Origin: Shimia sp040370365
Lineage (GTDB): Bacteria; Pseudomonadota; Alphaproteobacteria; Rhodobacterales; Rhodobacteraceae
Direction of reading: 5' to 3'
Length of the DNA: 64,000 nt
NCBI RefSeq assembly: GCF_040370365.1
Contig: NZ_BAABWQ010000001.1
Span: forward strand, 1,178,001-1,242,000
Made by a program: the position numbers and the translations under genes. The notes beneath the pieces are model-generated. The model saw only the letters and a list, made by a program, of their open reading frames with translations, was not told where the DNA came from and did no database searches. Each line of letters begins with the position of its first letter. The first letter of the stretch is position 1. Of the stretch, positions 25,652-35,216 are shown in pieces.

Positions 25652-27619
25652 TTAGAAACGCGCGATAGCTTCTATCATGACGCTTCTCCCAGACTCGGCC
25701 AAAGGTACAACCGTCGAATAGTCCTGCCCATATGTGGCCCGGTCGGCATATTGCGTGTCAAACAGGTTGTTGATTGAAGCGCGTAGGGTCAGGTTCTCCA
25801 TGGTTTTGGGCGTGTATTCCGCAAAGATGTTAAATACCGTGTATCCCGGCAACGTCACATCAGAATCCACAAGCGCTTTGTCGTAATCAAGCGCCATATC
25901 AATACCGCCGCCAATCAAAAGATTTTGTTGCGGCAAGTATTGTTGCACCTGAAGGGCCGCAACGGTTCCCAATGGTGCACCGTAGTCTTGCAGATACCAC
26001 GAACCATAGCCTATGCCGTCTCTTTCCACCTCGCTATGTGCCAAACTAATCCGCAGAGATCCATTGGTCCAACCATGCGTCAGCCCGAGATTCCAACCCT
26101 TGCTTTCAAAGTCGAAATTATCGCCACCGCTGCGTACATTGTCGATCTGCGTAAGGAAAACCTCACCGCCGACTTTGGTGCGCACGTTGCCCCAATCGAA
26201 GCCCAACGTATAATTGTTGGCCCGCGAGGCTTCTAAGTTGGAATAATCCCAAGCTGGCAACTCAAATAGGTAGTTGTCCTCCAACTGAATACCCCCAAAT
26301 ACATTCGACGCACCTGCACGAACCGACAACGCTTCGTTAATGTGATAGCGCACCGAAAGGTTGCCGCTTGCGCCGTTCACAGATTTACTGGATGCGGAAT
26401 TGCTTGCGGCATCAAGACCTTCAAAACCTTGCCAATCATAGCGGAAACCAGTGGAAATTTCCCAATTTGCTCCAAGTTCAAATCGCGCTTGCGCAAAAAC
26501 GCCAATGTTGTCGGCTTTCTCTGTCAAAGTCGTAGAACCGGTGCCGCGATACGTCGATTGGCGATCATAGAAATCCACACCGGCGACAATGGTGTTGGTA
26601 GGCGACAGATGGAATGTGTTTTGAACCTTGCCAGAAAGTGTCGAGCTGTCGCCCTCGCTTGCGAACGGATCTGGAACGTTTACCAGGCTTTCGGAGAAAC
26701 CAATCACAACTTCCGGGTCCCAGTTTCCTTGATTGCGAGTGTCCTCATACCGCAATGAATAATTGTTGCGCTGCGTATCATAGAGCCGCGTTGGAGCTGG
26801 CGTGCGCCCTGGTACATCCCCAATATTGGCGCGATAAGGGCGCATGTCAGAGTCATTTATGCGCTGCGCGGAGAACTCTACACGGTGCTGATCGTGATCA
26901 TCAAAGGCGAATTTTAGCAAACCAGACTCAAAATTCGCCGCGGTTCCCTCAACAATGTCACCATTTCCGTCTTTGTAGTCGTCACCTTGCGATGTTCGCA
27001 AGTACCCCAACACTTCAAAATTGCCAGAGGTCGCAGCAACAGTCGCAGAAGCGCCGATAGTACTTCCATTGCTGTCAAAGCTAAGGCGAGCGTCCCCACC
27101 AATTGACCGGCCTTCTGTGAGGATGTCCGCTGCATCAACGGTTTCCATAATCACCGCCCCCGCAACCGCATTTGGACCGGTATCAGCTGCCGCGATACCG
27201 GGGTCGGCACGCACAAACTTCAACATCCCGGGATCGAACACGTTGGCGGAGACATGGTGGAAGGCGCGGTTATTTTGCAAAATGCCATCCATCTGAACCG
27301 TCAGGTTCAACATATCGACACCATTCACAAAAATCTTCTGCGCCATAGGGATCGCGCCACCAACGGACACATTTGCCAGACCTGCGAACAAGTCTTTCAC
27401 GCTGCCGGACCTAGCGCGCTCCAACTCCGCACCCGACACATAAACGGCGGTCGCGCGGTCTGCTGCACCTTCCTGTTCGTCCTGTGCCTCAATTGTAATG
27501 GTATCGAGTGAATAGTAGCCGTCTTCCAAATCTTGAGCGACGGAAACCGTCGCCGGAAGCACAGCGGCGAAACAAGAGCCCATAAGTTGGGCTCGACAAC
27601 CAAATCGTAAAACAGACAT
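25652..27619 (-). CDS. TonB-dependent outer-membrane siderophore receptor
   Basis: 655 residues from ATG at 27619 (GAAGG upstream; the longer frame is unlikely). Signal peptide ends near VSVAQ; a TonB box-like stretch TITIEAQ follows; the plug domain (about 55-165) holds LERARSGSVKDLFAGLANVSVGGAIPMAQKIFVNG; the rest is a 22-strand barrel ending in the outer-membrane signature aromatic MIEAIARF. Substrate is probably the siderophore handled by the neighbouring importer. Converges with marR. Confidence 0.9.
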   Translation of the reverse strand: MSVLRFGCRAQLMGSCFAAVLPATVSVAQDLEDGYYSLDTITIEAQDEQEGAADRATAVYVSGAELERARSGSVKDLFAGLANVSVGGAIPMAQKIFVNGVDMLNLTVQMDGILQNNRAFHHVSANVFDPGMLKFVRADPGIAAADTGPNAVAGAVIMETVDAADILTEGRSIGGDARLSFDSNGSTIGASATVAATSGNFEVLGYLRTSQGDDYKDGNGDIVEGTAANFESGLLKFAFDDHDQHRVEFSAQRINDSDMRPYRANIGDVPGRTPAPTRLYDTQRNNYSLRYEDTRNQGNWDPEVVIGFSESLVNVPDPFASEGDSSTLSGKVQNTFHLSPTNTIVAGVDFYDRQSTYRGTGSTTLTEKADNIGVFAQARFELGANWEISTGFRYDWQGFEGLDAASNSASSKSVNGASGNLSVRYHINEALSVRAGASNVFGGIQLEDNYLFELPAWDYSNLEASRANNYTLGFDWGNVRTKVGGEVFLTQIDNVRSGGDNFDFESKGWNLGLTHGWTNGSLRISLAHSEVERDGIGYGSWYLQDYGAPLGTVAALQVQQYLPQQNLLIGGGIDMALDYDKALVDSDVTLPGYTVFNIFAEYTPKTMENLTLRASINNLFDTQYADRATYGQDYSTVVPLAESGRSVMIEAIARF

Positions 27620-27690
27620 GAGCGTAACCTTCTCCTTGTTGGCGTAGTAGCTCTGGCTGTCTCTATTGGAGAAATTCTGGCTGAGATCAC

Positions 27691-27728
27691 CGCGTGGTAG
27701 CCACGCGCCCCTTGACATGCAAGTGCAT
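27691..27728. promoter_or_regulatory. Palindromes upstream of the TonB-dependent receptor gene
   Basis: Two perfect inverted repeats lie 72-110 bases upstream of the receptor start: CGCGTGG/CCACGCG with a three-base loop (27691-27707), a possible leader hairpin, and ATGCAAGTGCAT (27717-27728), which could be a regulator site. Binding protein unknown. Confidence 0.35.
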
Positions 27729-28507
27729 ATCTTGAACCGCCCGCAAATTACCCGACAATTTTACATAGTTACCCCCATATGTCGTAATTTTACTACAAAA
27801 CCTGTGGATACGTCTGCGGCAAAGCCCTGTCCAATTGGGTTAAAACGCCCACTGCCAACGAAAGAAAATAGGTTGGGGCTCGACCAAGAAGTCAGCAAAA
27901 TCAGAAAGTTGGTTTCTTGAAACCTTTCTTAAAGGACGAAAACATCTATAGCCGAGAAGAACAAACTGAGCAGAAAACTCAAAATTGCCTTATGAAATTT
28001 GGCACTCGAGACAGATCCGACCACCTGTGAGTGTCGTGCAGATCGTTGCATGTCCGTTCGAGACAGTGAGCGGTCACTGGACTTTACAAAGCACTCCTCC
28101 TGCCAATTGACGTATTTTCAGCTCAAACTCGGCTTAAGGCCTATCTCGGCCCAAAGCCGTCGTGTTGCGCAGCAGCCAATTCGCTTTCAGGCAGGTGCAA
28201 TCTGCTTTCAGAGCACCTACCGAAAACGTTGGATTTCGTCCGTAGGACCTAGGCGATCTTAGCAAAACCCACCTTTCAAGAGATCTCCCCAACAGTAAGA
28301 AGCTTACTTGAACGTCTATTGTAGCCTGTCCTCACTTGATTTCCGGACCTGTCTGGATCAGCGAGTTTGACATTGGGACTTCCTTCGTTCTACCGAAGTT
28401 TGTCGACACAAGCGTGGCAGCCCTGAGACAGAACATTTTGGTTTTGTATTTGTTAACTGGCCTGCTGTATTTTAGATAAATTCGAACTGAAACAGGGACA
28501 GAGGCCT
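27729..28507. other. Gene-free divergent region before the sensor kinase
   Basis: Nearly 780 bases between the divergent receptor gene and the kinase gene, with no coding region I can support on either strand. It should hold the kinase promoter; none is clear enough to mark. Confidence 0.4.
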
Positions 28508-31225
28508 GTGACTGAACCCAGAACGCCTTTTCTTAGCATATTGGCAAAAATCCCTGGTGCTGATTTACGGCCGCAACAGTTTTCTGAAGATGCTGCGAAG
28601 CGGCTGAGACGTCAACAGATACGCGGCACCATTGAGCAAATGCGCATCATGTTGCTTTGTAATACTTTTTTCGCGCCAGCGCTGTCACTTCAAGTATGGA
28701 ACAGTGGTCTCAATGGGGTGGTCATCGCTTGGACCATGTCGATCCTGATTTTTTCCTGGTCTCTTTTTTGGGTGTGGGGTCGCGAATACAAAACAGATGG
28801 AAACGCGCGCGACATGCGCCGCTTTGTGGCTCAAACTTTTGTCAATTCATCCTTTTGGGCCCTTGGTATGGCGCTTTTCTTTCCTGTCGTTGAAGGGGAT
28901 CAAAAGGCGATCGTGGCCACCATTATGGCGGGGTCGCTTGCGCTCGGGACAGTTGGGTTTTCTCTGGCTCCCTCAGCCGCATTCACTTACCTCGCGGTCC
29001 AGACAATCTCAAACAGCCTTGTTGCTTTTTTCACCGGGATGCAGACCGGCTCTACCGCCGACTATTTAGTTTCATTTCTGTGTGTTGCGGCTGGGGTAAG
29101 TCTTTTGAATGTGGTGGTGGAACGTGGCAAATCCACAATCGAAGCATTTAGAAATCACGAAGACCTCAGTGAAAAGAGCGAAGTTATTGAACTTCTCCTC
29201 AAGGACTACGAAGAGCAAGCAACGCAATGGTTGTGGCAGACGGATGCAACGGGGAAAATCGTCAGATGTCCCGAGCCAATTTTGAACCTTCTCGGTGCCA
29301 AAAATGAGCGAAGCGCTCCCTTGGCCAAACTTCTCTCAGACAGGTCGGATACTGTTTCCAATCAGGATGTTATGCGGCTTAATCAAGCACTCTACGACCA
29401 AAAAGAATTTCACGACATACGGATTGCGCTTTTCGATCCAGATCTCAACCAAACGCGTTGGATTTTAGTGAAAGGTCGACCGCAATATAACTCCGATCTC
29501 TTCATTGGGTATCGAGGGATTTTTGCCGATGCTACCGTCATCGTCCAAGCGGAACGAAAGGTACAAGCAACAAACGACGAACTTCGGCGTGCTTTAGAAC
29601 AGGCCCAAAGCGCTGACAAAGCCAAGTCAGAGTTTGTTGCAACGATGAGCCATGAAATTCGCACACCGATGAATGGTGTTCTTGGGATGTCTGACCTCTT
29701 GGCTGAAAGCGATTTAGACAGTCATCAAAAAGGTCTGTTGGAGATCATTCAGTCCTCAGGCCGGAGCCTTTTGTCTATTATCAATGACATCCTCGACTAT
29801 TCAAAAATTGACAGCGGGCACCTCAATCTAAGATCCGAGCCGTTTTTGCTTTGCGATCTAGTCGACGATCCGGCCATACTTCTGGCGGCACAGGCGTCAC
29901 AATCCGACGTTGAAATACTCACTCGTGTTGGAACCGATCTACCCAAACTGGCTGTTGGCGATTTACCTAGGTTAAAACAGGTTGTAACCAATCTTGTTGG
30001 GAATGCCGTGAAGTTCACACAGAACGGCAATATCTTCATTGACCTTCACAAAGTAAAAGACAGCGACGGTGGGTTTGTCATTCAGGTCGATGTTCAAGAC
30101 ACAGGCTGTGGAATCCCCGCATTAGACCTCAATGAAATCTTCGAAAAGTTCACTCAAGTGGATAGCTCGCTCACCCGCCCTCATGTGGGCACGGGCCTCG
30201 GACTTTCCATAAGCAAAGGGCTTGTAGCACTCATGCAGGGTGACATCTGGGTGGAGTCGCAAGTTGGCAAGGGATCAACGTTTTCTTTCAAAGTTCCGTT
30301 GGAGAGAGCAAAGGGCCACGACGCGCTTCGGACACTTCAACTGCCCCAGTGCGATACCGGAAAACACGTTCTTATTATCGATTCAAGCGAGAGAAGCGTC
30401 GAAACCAATGAAGAAAGACTGCGGTCCTGGCAATGCAATGTTGTTTCAGCACAGACGGGAGCCGGTGCCATTAAGTTACTGGATAGTCCGTCGCATTCGG
30501 CCACCACGTTTGACGTTGTTCTTGTCAACGATAACGTGTCCGATATCCCATTAGACGAGATCGTCGACAGGCTTCGCAAACATCCACGTTCAAAATCTTC
30601 GAAGCTTATACAGCTCAGTAAAATTTCAAAGATGCAGCATAATGAAGCCTGGGACAAAAACTGGGATGCGACCCTATCTAAACCGGTAGGGACGCTCCGA
30701 CTTTTGAATTGCTTCATTTCTGATAGCTCCGACGCAGTAGACGAGGATGCAGAAATTAGGAAAGCCCCGTCCAATAAGCGTGTGCCAACTCGAAACTCGA
30801 TCGAATCTGAGGGACAGAGTTGGACCGAAACAGGCCACCAGGACACCGCAGACATTCTGATTGTGGATGACAATGCAACGAACCTCAAGTTGCTGGAAAT
30901 GATCATAAAGCGCATGGGTCACAAACACATTCAAGCCAAGGACGGAGAAAAGGCGGTTGCTGCTTTCGAAAGATACAGACCACGTCTTATTTTCATGGAT
31001 GTCAGCATGCCAATCATGAACGGTTTGGAAGCAACGCAAGAAATCCGTTTGCTTGAACAAAAATACGACTGGGCTCCCTGTCATATCGTTGGTTTGACAG
31101 CGCATTCATTGGAAAGCGACAAGGAAGCCTGCTTGGCTCATGGCATGAATACCCACATGCCAAAACCAGTCTCGCTCGCAGATCTACGACGTACAGTGTC
31201 ACAAATAGTAGTGCGTCCGTCCTAA
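28508..31225 (+). CDS. Hybrid sensor histidine kinase with two receiver domains
   Basis: 905 residues from GTG at 28508. Domains: about six membrane helices (48-205); a linker and PAS-like region (235-345); a coiled stretch; HisKA with phospho-acceptor H382 in ATMSHEIRTPMNG; HATPase with N499 in LVGNAVKF, DTGCGIP and GTGLGLSISKG; a first receiver (about 620-735) in which the phospho-acceptor position is asparagine (N674 in VVLVNDNVSD), so it is degenerate; and a second receiver (about 783-900) with D831 in IFMDVSMPIMNG. No cognate regulator gene is adjacent. Membrane-bound; signal unknown. Confidence 0.9.
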   Translation: MTEPRTPFLSILAKIPGADLRPQQFSEDAAKRLRRQQIRGTIEQMRIMLLCNTFFAPALSLQVWNSGLNGVVIAWTMSILIFSWSLFWVWGREYKTDGNARDMRRFVAQTFVNSSFWALGMALFFPVVEGDQKAIVATIMAGSLALGTVGFSLAPSAAFTYLAVQTISNSLVAFFTGMQTGSTADYLVSFLCVAAGVSLLNVVVERGKSTIEAFRNHEDLSEKSEVIELLLKDYEEQATQWLWQTDATGKIVRCPEPILNLLGAKNERSAPLAKLLSDRSDTVSNQDVMRLNQALYDQKEFHDIRIALFDPDLNQTRWILVKGRPQYNSDLFIGYRGIFADATVIVQAERKVQATNDELRRALEQAQSADKAKSEFVATMSHEIRTPMNGVLGMSDLLAESDLDSHQKGLLEIIQSSGRSLLSIINDILDYSKIDSGHLNLRSEPFLLCDLVDDPAILLAAQASQSDVEILTRVGTDLPKLAVGDLPRLKQVVTNLVGNAVKFTQNGNIFIDLHKVKDSDGGFVIQVDVQDTGCGIPALDLNEIFEKFTQVDSSLTRPHVGTGLGLSISKGLVALMQGDIWVESQVGKGSTFSFKVPLERAKGHDALRTLQLPQCDTGKHVLIIDSSERSVETNEERLRSWQCNVVSAQTGAGAIKLLDSPSHSATTFDVVLVNDNVSDIPLDEIVDRLRKHPRSKSSKLIQLSKISKMQHNEAWDKNWDATLSKPVGTLRLLNCFISDSSDAVDEDAEIRKAPSNKRVPTRNSIESEGQSWTETGHQDTADILIVDDNATNLKLLEMIIKRMGHKHIQAKDGEKAVAAFERYRPRLIFMDVSMPIMNGLEATQEIRLLEQKYDWAPCHIVGLTAHSLESDKEACLAHGMNTHMPKPVSLADLRRTVSQIVVRPS

Positions 31226-31399
31226 CAGTGCCGGTCTGCGAAGAGTTCTTTGTTTAGAGTTCCATTGTGCGTGTTTCACGAACGGGTACGATGACAATCT
31301 GACTGCATCTTACTCACGATTCCGGTGTGCAGTCTCGGTTCTTTGAAATTGACTGCAATACAGGCTGCAAAATTGTCCACGATCCTAAGATCGCACAAA

Positions 31400-31545
31400 T
31401 CTCAACACTTGGAAGGGCGTGTCCGCTGACACCCTGTAGCGTGGCGGTTGTAGTGATCGAAAAAGGCTTCGATCTGGGCTTCGATATCGCCGGGCAGGAA
31501 GTAGTTCTCCAGCAGGATGCGGTTCTTCAAAGTCTGATGACGGAC
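31400..31545 (-). pseudogene. IS3-family transposase remnant (C-terminal integrase part)
   Basis: On the minus strand, bases from about 31545 to 31437 encode HQTLKNRILLENYFLPGD followed by IEAQIEAFFDHYNRH, matching the C-terminal part of the DDE integrase core of IS3-group transposases common in Rhodobacterales. The expected continuation (RYHES...TPAD) is lost: the frame shifts to another phase (RYRVSADTPF) or ends at a TGA at 31402. No N-terminal part or inverted repeats are left, so this is an old fragment. Confidence 0.72.
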
Positions 31546-32066
31546 ACCAAGGGCATAACCGACCCAAACGTTTTCCAAGCGTTTCTGGCGCAGAGTAATT
31601 GATCACATGGTGTGACAAGTTGCATGCTCAATCTCTTTTGTCAGCGGTCATTGAGCTCTGGAGAGTTTCAATGATCGCTTTGTCTCGCGATGCAGCCCAA
31701 AAGGGTGCGAAACCAATGCACGTCTTGTCGTGGGATAGTTTGACGGGTCTCTTCGATCAGTCTACAGTTTTACTGCAGGTGAAGAAAACTAAGAGATCTT
31801 GGCCTCGAAAACTCTGAAAACTAATTGATATTACATCGAATTACTACGAAACCGACTTCGCCAAACCCAATGCAATACTGTCGGAATTTTGAACAGTCAG
31901 CACCTTAAGGGCCACGGCACACTTTAACCGCATCTGCGAACGCAATTTTTGGTGTTCCTGAGTGTGGTCCAAGACTTTGATATTTAGATCCCTTCCGACA
32001 AATGGAAGCAATGAAGATCGCTGCCCCTCGGATGCACACAGGAGTAACACGCCAATCATAAATGCA
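31546..32066. other. Gene-free stretch upstream of the glycan locus
   Basis: About 520 bases with no supported gene, next to the transposase fragment; the 170 bases between the kinase stop and the fragment are equally blank. The downstream gene has an open frame reaching back to 31962, but that part has no ribosome site and looks non-coding. Confidence 0.4.
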
Positions 32067-33173
32067 ATGTTTGAATACTTTGCGGTGCGTAGCGTGCTTG
32101 CTTGCGCAGTCGATCATCCGGTAGCCATCACCTCCACCCTAAAGGGGACATTTTTAGGCGAGGTTATTGACTGCACGACGGAGACGGTTGCTGAGAGTTT
32201 AGACAATCCCGAGCAGCAATACGACGCAGTTTGTTTTTACGGCAATGTCACCTGGCACAGTCTTCGCGCTATAGAGGCTGCACTGGCGCCCGTTTTTGCC
32301 AAAATGGAGAGCGAGAGAAGACGCTTACCAATTCTCGTTGTTGATGCCGGAGTGCCAGATGGTCCGCCAGACTGGTTGGCAGACGAAAGCCTGCCGGCAC
32401 AGTTTCGACGGGGAATGGCAACAAGGGATGGTGTAAGGCTCGCCTTTGGTCGGCTTGTTGATGGTTATGCGTATTCGCAGCTGTGGGTGCCCGTTCCTAC
32501 GGTCATTGGACTGGCAGTGCCAAATGAACAATGGAAAGAACTCGGCCCGCTGGCTGCAATGATCGAAAGTCTGTCTAGAGAATTAACCAATGCTGATCAG
32601 CGCGCCACCGAAGCCATAGCTTTGGCCTATCAAGCCTCGCTGGTCGAGGATACCGAAGAGGACATTGGATTTTCACCCAAAGATTTTGGCATCGTTTTGG
32701 CCAAGGATCTTTCCAGTGCTACCGCAAATGCGAGCGAGGCTGGTGTTGAGGCGGCCAGATTGGTCCGCCGCCCTGATGGGCGAGTGTTTCTTTTGGACTC
32801 CGGCAAGCGAAAACACATCAATTCTACACTAGTTGTCAAGATCTTAGCGCGCCAACTTGGCGCGGTTAGCTCCATCTCCCCAGAAGATCTGGAAGCCTAT
32901 AAAAAAACCAGCTCTGTCACAGTGATCCGAGGGTCTAAAGGAAGCTACCAGATTGTTCTGAACAACAAGCGCATCATGTTGCGCGGCTTCCCAGTGGTTT
33001 CTTTTGCCGCGGAAGAAGATCTGGAAAACCTGGAGGTTTTGACAACGATAAGCCTGTCGAAAATAAGTTTCGACGACGAACTCGGAGGCCGTGAAATGCT
33101 CCGGCGCGCTATGAGCCGTGCTGCACTTCGGATTAAGTCAAGAGTCGCTTCTGTTTTCCGGTTTGGAGGTTGA
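32067..33173 (+). CDS. Unknown protein of glycosyltransferase locus with beta-hairpin repeat motif
   Basis: 368 residues from ATG at 32067 (MFEYFAVRS), chosen because the protein character begins there; no good ribosome site is visible. The N-terminal half has a Rossmann-like feel (DAVCFYGNVTWHSLRAIE, LPILVVDAGVPDGPPDWL). The C-terminal third carries two diverged copies of a short hairpin motif: VRRPDGRVFLLDSGKRKHI and VIRGSKGSYQIVLNNKRIM, which resemble the VYLVDNGKKRxI-type repeats found in some surface and glycan-associated proteins. It stops three bases before a glycosyltransferase gene, so it probably takes part in glycan assembly. Function unknown. Confidence 0.65.
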   Translation: MFEYFAVRSVLACAVDHPVAITSTLKGTFLGEVIDCTTETVAESLDNPEQQYDAVCFYGNVTWHSLRAIEAALAPVFAKMESERRRLPILVVDAGVPDGPPDWLADESLPAQFRRGMATRDGVRLAFGRLVDGYAYSQLWVPVPTVIGLAVPNEQWKELGPLAAMIESLSRELTNADQRATEAIALAYQASLVEDTEEDIGFSPKDFGIVLAKDLSSATANASEAGVEAARLVRRPDGRVFLLDSGKRKHINSTLVVKILARQLGAVSSISPEDLEAYKKTSSVTVIRGSKGSYQIVLNNKRIMLRGFPVVSFAAEEDLENLEVLTTISLSKISFDDELGGREMLRRAMSRAALRIKSRVASVFRFGG

Positions 33174-33176
33174 CCC

Positions 33177-35186
33177 ATGGCTAATGTTCAATTGTCCGTC
33201 GTCGTTTTGACTTGGAATAACTTGCCGCTGACCCGTCGCTTTGTTGACAGCATCCGCCAACACACAACTTTGCCCTACGAGCTTATCATCGTTGATAACG
33301 GCTCTGACAGCGAAAGCGTTGACTACGGAAAAGATGTTGCAGATATTTTCATCAGTAATGTGCGAAACGAAGGTTTCGCTGTCGGCATGAACCAAGGAAT
33401 GGCAGCGGCAAACGGAAAGTTCATCTCGTTTTGTAATAACGACACAGTTGTGCCCGAGAACTGGGATAAGTTGCTGGTTCAAACAGCTTCTTCACCGGAC
33501 GTTGGAATAGTTTTTCCCGCACTCACCGCCGCTACCAACGCACGAACCGTACGAAGTCTACCGGGGCACGAATGCGAGCATATTGCACCCTTCTCTGCCC
33601 CCCCTTCCGGCGCTTTTCTTGTTATGTTGACTGAGGTTGCACGCGGGATCGGCGGTTGGGGTGAAGAATACGCGATCGCATCAGGAGAAGACGTTGATCT
33701 TGCGTTCAAGGTGTGGGTCAACGATCTGCAACTTGTTCTGGACACCCGTGTTCTTGTTGATCACGTAGACAAAGCGTCCAGCCGCAATCTCGATAACCAG
33801 CTCGAACTTTGGCGAAAAAATCGACAGGTTTTCCTTGAAAAATGGACGGGGTCACCCGACATTCCGCGCCTAGAAAGCTGCTCAACTTCGCGTCATGCGA
33901 CCAACTTGGCCACAGCCAATTCTGCGGCTGGTTGGATGTCGCAATATTTCAGGATGCGGGAACACGCAGATAACCTAGCTTCCAAGGGGCTGCCGTCAAA
34001 AACATCCCAGGCCAAAACTGAGCAAAAGAAATTGATCGGCGCAAGCCAACCCGCTCAAGCCAAGAGCGCAGACTTTGCCGCTGAACAACTTAAGGGATTG
34101 TGGACAGGTTTTGAGCCGATCGTCGATACTGACGCGCTTCGCGTCACCTATTTTCTTCCAACTTTGCGAGTTGCTGGTGGTGTCTTAGGGGTCATGCAGC
34201 TTGTAAGTGAATTGCGGCTGCTCGGTGTGGATGCCTCTATCGTTGCGCTGGGTGACAAACATGAAGTTTATCAATGGCGCAACCTTCAACAACCCATCAT
34301 CTACAAAGACGACGCTCATCTTCGGCAAGAACTTCCAGAGACTGACGTTCTCATCGCAACGCATTGGAGCACCGCACAAACGGTCCATGATCTTGTTCAA
34401 ATGGGAAGGGCGCGGACATCAGCATATTTCTTACAGGACTATGAGGCCTGGTTCTTTGATGAAGACGACACCGCCAACCGACAAATTGTTCGAGATACCT
34501 ATGATCTGATCCCGCATAAAATCGTAAAGTCCGATTGGTTGTCGGCGCTGCTTGAACAGGATGGACACCAGACACATAAGATCCCGCTGGGCGTGGATCT
34601 GGATTTTTTTTACCCGAGGACCGTTGAAAAGTCGGACCCGCCGACGGTCATCGCGATGGGGCGGCCCCGCACGCCGCGGCGTGGGTTTGCAACGCTGACA
34701 AAAGCATTTGAAATCGTCCACAAAGAATATCCAGAAGCAGAGTTTATTCTGTTTGGTGAAGATATCAGTTCTATGGCGCTGCCTTTCCCATTCCGATGCG
34801 AAGGGTTGTTGACCGATCAGGAAAGATTGGCTCGCCTATATTCAAGCGCGACAGTGCATCTGGACGCTTCGGATTTTCAGGCCTTCGGGAGACCTGCGCT
34901 TGAAGCAATGGCTTGCGGAACCGCAAATGTCCTTACAGATGTGGGAGGCGTGGGCGAATATGCGCGATCAGGCGAAAATTGCATTCTTGTTCCAGCGCGA
35001 GAACCAGAGAAAACTGCCAACGCGATACTCGAACTACTCAATAACACCCAACTGCGCAACTCGTTGATTCAAGATGGTCTTCAGACTGCTCTTGGATACT
35101 CTATGCACCGCGAAGCACGGGACACTCTAGCACTTTTTCGCCGGATATTGAATGATGCCGAGGAGCAGTCCTCTGGCGAAAGTTGA
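33177..35186 (+). CDS. Two-domain glycosyltransferase (GT2 plus GT4)
   Basis: 669 residues; GGAGG lies eight bases before ATG at 33177. Residues 1-230 form a GT2 (GT-A) domain: LSVVVLTWNNLPLTRRFVDS, ELIIVDNGSDSES, FISFCNNDTVVPENW (NND in place of DxD) and GGWGEEYAIASGEDVDLAFK. After a linker, residues 318-650 form a GT4 (GT-B) domain: LRVTYFLPTLRVAGGVLGVM, IPLGVDLDFFYP, VIAMGRPRTPRRGFATLTKA and DFQAFGRPALEAMACGTANV with the E-x7-E region. One chain could add two sugars in turn. It belongs with the flanking unknown and GT75-like genes; likely makes a surface glycan or glycosylates a protein. Confidence 0.88.
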   Translation: MANVQLSVVVLTWNNLPLTRRFVDSIRQHTTLPYELIIVDNGSDSESVDYGKDVADIFISNVRNEGFAVGMNQGMAAANGKFISFCNNDTVVPENWDKLLVQTASSPDVGIVFPALTAATNARTVRSLPGHECEHIAPFSAPPSGAFLVMLTEVARGIGGWGEEYAIASGEDVDLAFKVWVNDLQLVLDTRVLVDHVDKASSRNLDNQLELWRKNRQVFLEKWTGSPDIPRLESCSTSRHATNLATANSAAGWMSQYFRMREHADNLASKGLPSKTSQAKTEQKKLIGASQPAQAKSADFAAEQLKGLWTGFEPIVDTDALRVTYFLPTLRVAGGVLGVMQLVSELRLLGVDASIVALGDKHEVYQWRNLQQPIIYKDDAHLRQELPETDVLIATHWSTAQTVHDLVQMGRARTSAYFLQDYEAWFFDEDDTANRQIVRDTYDLIPHKIVKSDWLSALLEQDGHQTHKIPLGVDLDFFYPRTVEKSDPPTVIAMGRPRTPRRGFATLTKAFEIVHKEYPEAEFILFGEDISSMALPFPFRCEGLLTDQERLARLYSSATVHLDASDFQAFGRPALEAMACGTANVLTDVGGVGEYARSGENCILVPAREPEKTANAILELLNNTQLRNSLIQDGLQTALGYSMHREARDTLALFRRILNDAEEQSSGES

Positions 35187-35216
35187 TTTTATCTAAGACG
35201 TTACAAGAGGAAAGAA

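Noticed and set aside
31962..32066. N-terminal extension of the glycan-locus unknown protein
   Set aside because: Residues look non-coding and no ribosome site is present; the ATG at 32067 is preferred.
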